This document shows, piece after piece, positions 60,405 through 64,000 of a DNA stretch of 64,000 nucleotides. The notes below the pieces were generated by a model. The model was given only the letters and a program-made list of their open reading frames with translations. It did no database searches and was not told the DNA's origin. Both the position numbers and the translations under genes were made by a program. The stretch spans positions 351,001 through 415,000 of the forward strand of contig JAXIVH010000103.1 of assembly GCA_036785325.1 (NCBI GenBank), given 5' to 3'. Position 1 is the first letter of the stretch; each line of letters opens with the position of its first letter. This stretch comes from Urophycis tenuis (Eukaryota; Chordata; Actinopteri; Gadiformes; Phycidae).

Positions 60405-63006
60405 GTTTGTGTGTATGTGTGTGTGTGTGTGTGGCTTTGTTTGTGTATGTGTGTGCGTTGTGGGTCATTATAAAAGATGTGTCTCTGTGAACCACGTGAA
60501 AAGAGCGGTCGCTTTTGTCGTTATTATCTTCATCATTAATCACAATTGTTGTTATTATTAATAATCCAGGTCATTATAAGATAAGATAAGATAATCCTTT
60601 ATTGATCCCCCTTCGGAGAAATTCACAATGACCAGCAGTACAGGGGATAGACGAGTGCAAAGAACCTGACTATAGTCAATAATGTATATATTATATTATA
60701 TATATATATATATTAATATATATTAATTATTAAATATATATTAAACATGAGAACTCGATAACCATAAGAACATGACTGTAATGATGCATGTACTTCATGT
60801 GAGAGTTCAACTACATTACTATTATTACCAGTGGTGTGTAGAGGACTGAAAATCTATATTCAAGTAAAAGAACAGTTACTTCCTTGAGTAAAAGTAAATA
60901 TTCCAATTAGAAAAAAACAGTGTTGATGTATTCATAACAATGTTAATGTATTCATAACAGTTTTGATGAATTCATAACAGTGTTAATATATTCATAGCAT
61001 TTTATACTGAGATAGACGACAGATATCAACAGACAGACAGACAGAAATAATCCCAGAGGGAAATTGCTTTTGTCACCAATACTGCAGTGGAATGGTAAAA
61101 TGGTAAAAAGGAAAAGAAAAACAGTGAAAAAGAAAAACCAGAGAGCTCTTTGTAGCTTCAGGATCATTTGAAGCTGTTCAAACCGCGTCTCTTAACTGGA
61201 ACTGAAGTCGCTCGTGTTGCCAACGAGAGCGCTCACACCGGCGCCGCTGTAAAGCCGTGCTAGAACCTCCAGCACTGCTCTGAACCTTCCTCCATCACCA
61301 GCCACCACGCTAACCCACGGAACCAGAACCTGACCCGGAATCATCCGGCGCGTGTCGTCCTTCTAGCTGCACAGCTCTGTCTGGCCCCGCCCCCCCTGGC
61401 CCTCTCTGGCCCCGCCCCCCACGACCCCGTCTGGCCCCGCCCCCCTGGCCTTCTCTGGCCCCGCCCCCACGGCCCCTTCTGGCCCTGGGGTGCTGAGGCT
61501 TTAGCATGACGATCCCTACGTGTGCAGGTGGAGATCGGCTCATCTAATTCAAATGTACACGGGGCTGAAAAACAAACAATGAAACATGAATGTGAATAAT
61601 GTGGCACAGTGCAGAATCATCATGTGTTGAAGTAAGTCACATTCTTGGTGACCCGCTAAGCTGCCCCCCATGGCTCTGTTTGGCCCAACCCTCCACAGCC
61701 CCGTCTGGCCCCGCCCCCCACGACCCTGTCTGGCCCCGCCCTCCACAGCCCTGTCTGGCCCCGCCCTCCTCAGCCCTGTCTGGACACTGCCCTGTCTGGC
61801 CCCGCCGCTCATGGCTCCGTTTTGCCTAACCCTCAACAGCCACATCTGGCCCCAACTCCACGGCCCTGTCTGGCCCCGCCCTCCTCAGCCCTGTCTGGCC
61901 CCGCCCCCCACGGCCCCGTTTGGCCCAACCCTCCAAAGCCCCGTCTGGCCGCACCCTCCTCAGCCCTGTCTGGCCCCGCCCTCCTCGGCCCCCCCTGACC
62001 CCGCCCCCAACGGCCCCGTCTGGCCCCGCCCCCCACGGCCCCCCCTGGCACCGCCCCCAGAGGCCCTGTCTGGCCCAGGCCCCCCCCCCCCCCCCCCCCC
62101 CGAGGCCCTGTCTGGCCCCGCCCCCCGCTCCACCCTGAAGCTCTGCCGTCACCAGAGTCGGACTCCCGACCGAGAGAGGAAACCGAAAGACGACACGAGC
62201 GCCGACTCGGGATGTTGTGGCCGTCAGCTTTTTGAAGCGTTGTGTCTGATAAAACGTGCATTCTGGGTGACTGAACCACGTCCGAAATGAAAGGGAAGAA
62301 CAAAACCCTGCTCTTATTGCTGGTGGGCTGATGCTGTTTATTCTCATGAGGTTAACATCACACCAAACTGCTGCTTTGTGGGGGAGGTGGAAACACCTGG
62401 TCAGTGTGTTTCTGTGTGTCCAGCAGCCTAATCATGTCTTGTTCTCCCTCAGATGCCTGTGAACTCACACTGGACCCAAACACAGCCCACAGACATCTCT
62501 CTCTGTCTGAGGACAACAGAAAGGTGACGCGGGTTAGAGAGCAGCAGTCGTATCCTGAACACCCAGAGAGATTTGACTACTGGCCCCAGGTGTTGTGTAG
62601 AGAGGGTCTGACTGGCCGCTGTTACTGGGAGGTAGAGAGGAAAGGACCTGTTTCTATAGGAGTGACATACAGAGGAATCACAAGGAGAGGAGGGGGTTAT
62701 GACAGCAGGCTTGGAGGGAACAACAAGTCCTGGAGTCTTTATTGTGATGATGGTTGTTACTCTGCCTGGTACAACAATAGTACAACAGACATACGTCTCC
62801 CCCCTCCTGGCTCTAACAGAGTAGGAGTGTATCTGGACCGGCCTGCTGGCACTCTGTCCTTCTACAGAGTGTCCCCAGATGTAGGAGGGTCCTCAGACAC
62901 ACTGACACACATCCACACCTTCAGGTCCACATTCACCCAGGAGGACCTCCTCCCTCGGTTTGGGTTATGGGGTGTTGGTGAATCAGTGTCTCTGTGTCGG
63001 TTGTAG
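40039..63006 (+). CDS. NLRC3-like FISNA-NACHT-LRR-B30.2 receptor gene (11 coding exons; one exon frameshifted)
   Basis: Exons, all with AG/GT borders and matching phases: 40,039-40,121; 40,959-41,075; 41,150-41,266; 44,529-44,598; 44,784-45,009; 49,599-51,411; 52,640-52,806; 53,002-53,175; 53,311-53,484; 54,986-55,032; 62,453-63,006. The order is that of fish NLR-B30.2 receptors: N-terminal repeats, linker, FISNA, NACHT, LRRs, PRY-SPRY. The expected role is a cytosolic pattern-recognition receptor that oligomerises through NACHT. The first LRR exon (167 instead of 174 nt) has a 7-nt deletion leading to TAG at 52,767. Without that exon the coding length is 3,375 nt (1,124 residues plus stop). 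Either a pseudogene, a gene rescued by exon skipping, or an assembly error. Introns are packed with transposons. Confidence 0.85.
40315..40728. repeat. 25-bp minisatellite, about 17 units
   Basis: Units around GTGAGGGAGGTCCTGGGTGG then TGCAG. The related segment at 41,372-41,400 in the next intron has a single unit, so the array expanded after that intron segment was duplicated. The long minus-strand Pro/Ser/Thr-rich frame is a by-product. Confidence 0.95.
40735..40890 (-). mobile_element. L2-like LINE remnant in NLR intron 1
   Basis: The minus strand of this part and its relative at 41,341-41,520 reads WMINDFLSLNHSESEMIII, resembling the region after the catalytic motif of L2 polymerases. 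Very decayed. Confidence 0.45.
40959..41075 (+). CDS. NLR exon 2: 39-residue N-terminal repeat, unit 1
   Basis: 117 nt, phase 2-2. It encodes PEQQERADSPGPSCVSMKS then EHSMGLPVEFKDGNQSIEKR. The SCVSMKS...F(K)DGN pattern is the peptide repeat known from the N-terminus of fish NLRC receptors. Because its length is a multiple of three, it can be gained or lost without shifting the frame. Confidence 0.85.
41150..41266 (+). CDS. NLR exon 3: 39-residue N-terminal repeat, unit 2
   Basis: 117 nt, same phase. It encodes RVQQERADSPGPSCVSMKS then DHSMGRFIDFKDGNQPNEKR. It differs from exon 2 mainly in its second half and arose by local exon duplication; the intron segments downstream are duplicated too. 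Confidence 0.85.
41341..41520 (-). mobile_element. L2-like LINE remnant in NLR intron 3
   Basis: Paralogue of the sequence around 40,735-40,890, carried along with the duplicated exon. Confidence 0.45.
41688..44228 (-). mobile_element. PIF/Harbinger-like DNA transposon remnant, copy 3 (reverse orientation)
   Basis: Ends CAGGGGCC at 41,688 and TTTGTACATGAGGCTCC near 44,225. The interior is the reverse complement of the copies at 289 and 55,627. On the minus strand it has a short open stretch with MAALALLEDLANFIV (near 43,900-43,850), like a transposase start. It lacks the RTE insertion, so it shows the empty site, but is interrupted by a different element at 42,964-43,748. The part 41,940-42,730 shows nothing I can assign. 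Confidence 0.6.
42964..43748. mobile_element. Probable hAT-like element with internal minisatellite
   Basis: It starts TAGTGTTGTGTCGGTCATGA and contains many GTTCATT/GAACGA motifs. It also has 4-5 copies of a unit of about 60 bp around TCACGTGACAGGCAGCTCAGG. It splits the tRNA-like segment of the surrounding PIF-like element. No transposase. Exact right end uncertain. Confidence 0.5.
44529..44598 (+). CDS. NLR exon 4: linker
   Basis: 70 nt between TTCCACAG and GTGGGT. It encodes QQQERSKVTSAKSVQQY then QTELIK. It enters in phase 2 and leaves in phase 0. Confidence 0.8.
44784..45009 (+). CDS. NLR exon 5: acidic pre-FISNA region
   Basis: 226 nt between TTCCAG and GTAAGA, phase 0 to 1. It encodes RAEENAHTFLDKELKKLWR, a charged middle with TEEEELNGKKEEQRRRA, and VVDITKLCLIEMNQEELADK then LWG. 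Predicted helical; this segment precedes FISNA in NLRC3-like fish proteins. Confidence 0.85.
45534..45826. repeat. Minisatellite, units of about 33 bp
   Basis: About nine irregular units around ATGGTGTCGTGACAGGTTG with either CGTTTGCAC or TTCACGTGG between them. Confidence 0.9.
47938..47962. repeat. Short interstitial telomere-like repeat
   Basis: Four tandem CCCTAA units inside the intronic repeat array. Confidence 0.9.
49599..51411 (+). CDS. NLR exon 6: FISNA and NACHT domains
   Basis: 1,813 nt, open throughout, between TCACTTAG and GTAGGT. The start encodes the FISNA domain (KIKTRLKKKFNCVFEGIPKA, YFYTELFITEGG). Then comes NACHT with Walker A GVAGIGKT, Walker B LILDGLDE, sensor-like IWITTRPAAA, followed by winged-helix-like segments and FSFVHLSIQEFLAALYVF, a hallmark of this family. 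It ends VVKASKTS, leading into the LRRs. All nucleotide-binding motifs are present, so the ATPase module looks functional. The GTAGGT donor region (AACATCTCTGTAGGTTCA) is repeated at 51,500-51,517. Confidence 0.95.
51412..52639. other. Intron between NACHT and LRR exons
   Basis: AT-rich. It contains a local duplicate of the exon end plus donor (near 51,500). No further transposon or exon is recognised. Confidence 0.7.
52640..52806 (+). CDS. NLR exon 7: LRR exon 1 with 7-nt deletion and premature stop
   Basis: It starts LNGCNLSERCCEALASVL, continues to LTELDL, then lacks the seven bases AGTAACA that the next exon has after CTCGACCTG. The frame shifts to a stop at 52,767-52,769. The remainder is still LRR-like in the original frame. 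Splice sites are intact, and neighbouring exons have the same phase, so skipping would be in frame. Confidence 0.85.
53002..53175 (+). CDS. NLR exon 8: LRR exon 2
   Basis: 174 nt, phase 2-2. It encodes LNGCNLSERCCEALASVL, SSEASRLRVLDLSNNDLQ and DPGVKRLSAGLGSPHC, a ribonuclease-inhibitor-type LRR pair. It shares both flanking intron segments with exon 7, showing a recent duplication of a roughly 362-bp unit. Confidence 0.92.
53311..53484 (+). CDS. NLR exon 9: LRR exon 3
   Basis: 174 nt between GCATGCAG and GTATGG. It encodes LSGCLVTQEGCASLASAL, HLRELDLSYNHPGDSGV and LLSAGLEDPRWRLDTL, the usual last LRR of the family before the linker. Open. Confidence 0.92.
53512..54828. mobile_element. hAT-family non-autonomous transposon in NLR intron
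   Basis: Inverted ends CAGTGTTG and CAACACTG, flanked by the exact 8-bp target duplication GCGCTCAG (53,504-53,511 and 54,829-54,836), the hAT signature. The interior has GTTACTG/AACGCGTTAC motifs at both ends, a (TG)n run (54,092-54,199) and a C-run near 54,250. No transposase frame. Confidence 0.9.
54986..55032 (+). CDS. NLR exon 10: short linker between LRRs and B30.2
   Basis: 47 nt between CCCCAG and GTAAGT. It encodes VEHGGVGMLKPALKK with a split Ser codon at the start and a split Tyr codon shared with the B30.2 exon. Conserved linker in this family. Confidence 0.88.
56021..57992 (+). mobile_element. RTE-clade LINE remnant, mainly reverse transcriptase (copy 2)
   Basis: Starts like copy 1 (TWNIRTMFTSGKT near 56,240), jumps after 56,375 to EIHDKQGRLLTTKEEQ, GKAAGPDDIPAEAL and IIPKKRDLRDC, then in shifted frames FIDFEKAFDSV, IADDIALLSH-like, and near 57,400-57,730 RIGKAR, NSNVKSVLLYGSGTWR and QTFINHCLRRILRILWP. 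Flanking GATTAAAATG and GATTAGAATG look like a target duplication. Many stops. Confidence 0.75.
58080..58150 (+). repeat. tRNA-like segment in PIF-like copy 2
   Basis: TTGCTCAGTGGGTAGAGTG followed by GGGTTGGCGTTCAATCCC: a decayed A-box/B-box pair, matching 1,630-1,715 and, reversed, 42,925-42,965. Confidence 0.6.
58402..59958 (-). mobile_element. Solo LTR (1.56 kb) with 4-bp target duplication
   Basis: Plus strand TGTGGCG...CTGCCACA flanked by CTAA on both sides (58,398-58,401 and 59,959-59,962). The paralogous position near 1,936 is empty. Minus-strand AATAAA lies near 58,570. It shares GAGACGTGG-TCAA and ACGCCACCC motifs with the LTR at 20,466. It contains a CACG/CA tract (58,722-58,826) and a 36-bp minisatellite. 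Confidence 0.85.
59385..59605. repeat. 36-bp minisatellite, 6 units, inside the solo LTR
   Basis: Units around CAGCAGCCAAGCAGACGG then TACAGCAAGCAGGCAAAG. The unit length is a multiple of three and has no stop in several frames on both strands, which explains the long open frames (AAAKQTVQQAGK and CCFACLLYRLLG repeats). Not judged to be genes. Confidence 0.93.
60183..60341 (+). repeat. 155-bp segment, single copy in paralogous intron
   Basis: Counterpart of 2,163-2,320 and 2,707-2,862; followed by a (TG)n run at 60,340-60,435. Confidence 0.9.
60577..60740 (-). mobile_element. LINE 3'-tail fragment (minus) plus TA-rich tract
   Basis: AAGATAAGATAAGATAATCC and CCCTTCGGAGAAATTCAC are the reverse complement of the shared LINE tail. 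Absent from the paralogous position near 2,554, so it inserted after the NLR duplication. Confidence 0.8.
61375..62125. repeat. GC-rich minisatellite upstream of the B30.2 exon (copy 2)
   Basis: Same unit type as 4,225-4,980 (GTCTGGCCCCGCCCCCCAC). It is interrupted at 61,495-61,665 by a non-repetitive stretch and has a long C-run at 62,080-62,101. Strong G-run content on the minus strand. Confidence 0.9.
62453..63006 (+). CDS. NLR exon 11: terminal PRY-SPRY (B30.2) domain
   Basis: 554 nt from the CTCCCTCAG acceptor to TAG (63,004-63,006). It encodes ACELTLDPNTAH, LSEDNRKVTRVREQQSYP, RFDYWPQVLCREGLTG, CYWEVERKG, NNKSWSLYCDDGCYSAWYN, VGVYLDRPAGTLSFYRV and DLLPRFGLWGVGESVSLCRL. All PRY and SPRY landmarks are present; open frame. 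The split first codon joins with exon 10 to give Tyr-Ala-Cys-Glu-Leu, the family consensus. Confidence 0.93.
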
Positions 63007-63060
<54 letters not shown>

Positions 63061-63378
63061 GTGTGATGTAATGTTGGGGCGTCCCCCCCCCCCGCCCGCT
63101 TAGTTGTCATGAGAGAGAGAGACAGAGAGAGAGAGAGATTGTCATGGGGGAGAGAGAGAAAAAGAGGATTGGAGAGAGAGATTTCTTGTGGCTGTATTTG
63201 CTTTCATTCATGTTCTTTTGTAAAGATATGTTATTGTGTATTGTTTTATTTGAAGGTATACATGGCTGTTTCATATTTTGTTAAAGGGCTATTGGACAAG
63301 CCTATACAATGTTATGTTTGCTATTGCCTTTCATCTTCTCCTGCTTATGAAAACAATAAATCAGTTGGTATGAAGTAA
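63007..63378 (+). other. 3' untranslated region of the complete NLR gene
   Basis: A (CA)n run (63,008-63,052), a short GA-rich part, then the stretch conserved with 6,326-6,515. Confidence 0.75.
63355..63360 (+). other. Polyadenylation signal AATAAA
   Basis: Same context as the signals at 6,494 and 13,963. Confidence 0.7.
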
Positions 63379-64000
63379 CTCAGTACTTGAGTCAGTCACT
63401 CATTCACTCATTCACCAACACAACAGGAACCATGATAGTTATGATAATATATTGATTTATATCATCATTTGAATATTACATATATCTATATACACAGATA
63501 TATTATCAATATTCCTCCTCCAGGAAAGCCCCTCTCTGAATACTATAGATCATTTGTATTAATATTTCATAATAACATTACTATAACTTATTAGAATTGT
63601 CCTCCTCCAGGAGAGCCCCGCCGAATATCACACATCATCAGAATTCATCATCACATTGAATAATCAGCAGATCAATAGGGGGATTATTTGTTTGTCAACA
63701 CGGCGGAAGCGTGTGCAGCATGACTGCAGGAAGAAAAACGTTTCACCGGTTGCCATGGTTACCTCCGTGTGGTGAGCTTGCAGTTGCGGTGTTACCGGTA
63801 ATTAGCGATGTTGTCAGCTCACTACAACAGTTTATCAGCGAGTGATAGAATTGGTGATGCGGATAAATGAACATTAGTGAACGGGATACGTCTTAATGAC
63901 CCATACGCATTACCCTACGCTCACACTGGCGTTTTGTTTGACAGAGGCTTGGCGACGCGTTTCCATTCATTTCCAATGGCAGTGAGCGACGGGCGACAAA
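63379..64000. other. Downstream intergenic region with empty insertion sites
   Basis: Matches 6,516-8,107 without the LINE fragment, minisatellite-bearing tail and L2. From about 63,670 to the end it is unique; no coding region recognised. Confidence 0.7.

Larger units (their letters stand above)
55033..62452 (+). other. Last NLR intron (7.4 kb), paralogous to 1-5,213
   Basis: From 55,443 it follows the start of the window closely, with extra insertions (RTE polymerase part, solo LTR, LINE tail) and without the (TA)n expansion and the second 155-bp repeat. 55,033-55,440 is AT-rich without recognisable features. Confidence 0.8.

Overview
The window looks like nuclear DNA of a teleost fish. 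It has multi-exon genes with GT-AG introns, dense microsatellites and minisatellites, fish-type LINEs (L2, RTE, Rex/CR1-like), tRNA-derived SINEs, hAT and PIF/Harbinger DNA transposons, Ty3/Gypsy-type LTR elements, and the fish-specific NLRC3-like (FISNA-NACHT-LRR-B30.2) innate immune receptor family. Nothing suggests a prokaryote.

Layout. (1) 1-6,515: end of an upstream NLR-B30.2 gene. Its last intron is full of nested transposons and a GC-rich minisatellite. It is followed by an intact terminal PRY-SPRY exon (5,214-5,788) and a 3'UTR with a polyadenylation signal. (2) 5,949-20,877: a 7.46 kb block present twice in direct tandem at an offset of exactly 7,469 bp, with only two mismatches found by eye. 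Each copy carries the 3'UTR, a LINE fragment, a 48-bp minisatellite, an almost full-length L2 element with one premature stop, and the start of an LTR. (3) 20,466-24,835: a solo LTR and a broken Gypsy-type gag-protease remnant interrupted by SINEs. (4) 25,276-30,856, minus strand: exons of a decayed protein kinase D (PRKD-family) gene, broken by repeats and by a LINE fragment that is itself split by a solo LTR. (5) 30,990-38,200: LINEs (one nearly full length, minus strand), a 34-bp minisatellite and a SINE. (6) 40,039-63,006, plus strand: an NLR-B30.2 gene that I could assemble exon by exon. It has a start exon, two 39-residue repeat exons, two linker exons, a FISNA-NACHT exon, three LRR exons, a short linker and a PRY-SPRY exon, all in compatible splice phases. 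The first LRR exon carries a 7-nt deletion that causes a frameshift and stop. Skipping that exon would keep the frame and give about 1,124 residues.

The sequence from position 1 to about 8,100 is paralogous to 55,443-63,690. The window therefore contains the tail of one NLR gene and almost all of its downstream tandem neighbour. Comparing the two copies gives empty sites for several insertions: a LINE fragment, the L2, a solo LTR and a LINE tail. These insertions happened after the NLR duplication. The NLR product is expected to be a cytosolic receptor: NACHT for nucleotide-driven oligomerisation, LRR and B30.2 for ligand recognition. No other protein-coding gene in the window looks intact. 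I found no wholly new system. The most unusual items are the near-perfect 7.5 kb tandem duplication, the telomere-like expansion inside a B30.2 coding exon, the phase-symmetric LRR exon with a frameshift, and the decayed kinase gene inside an immune gene cluster.
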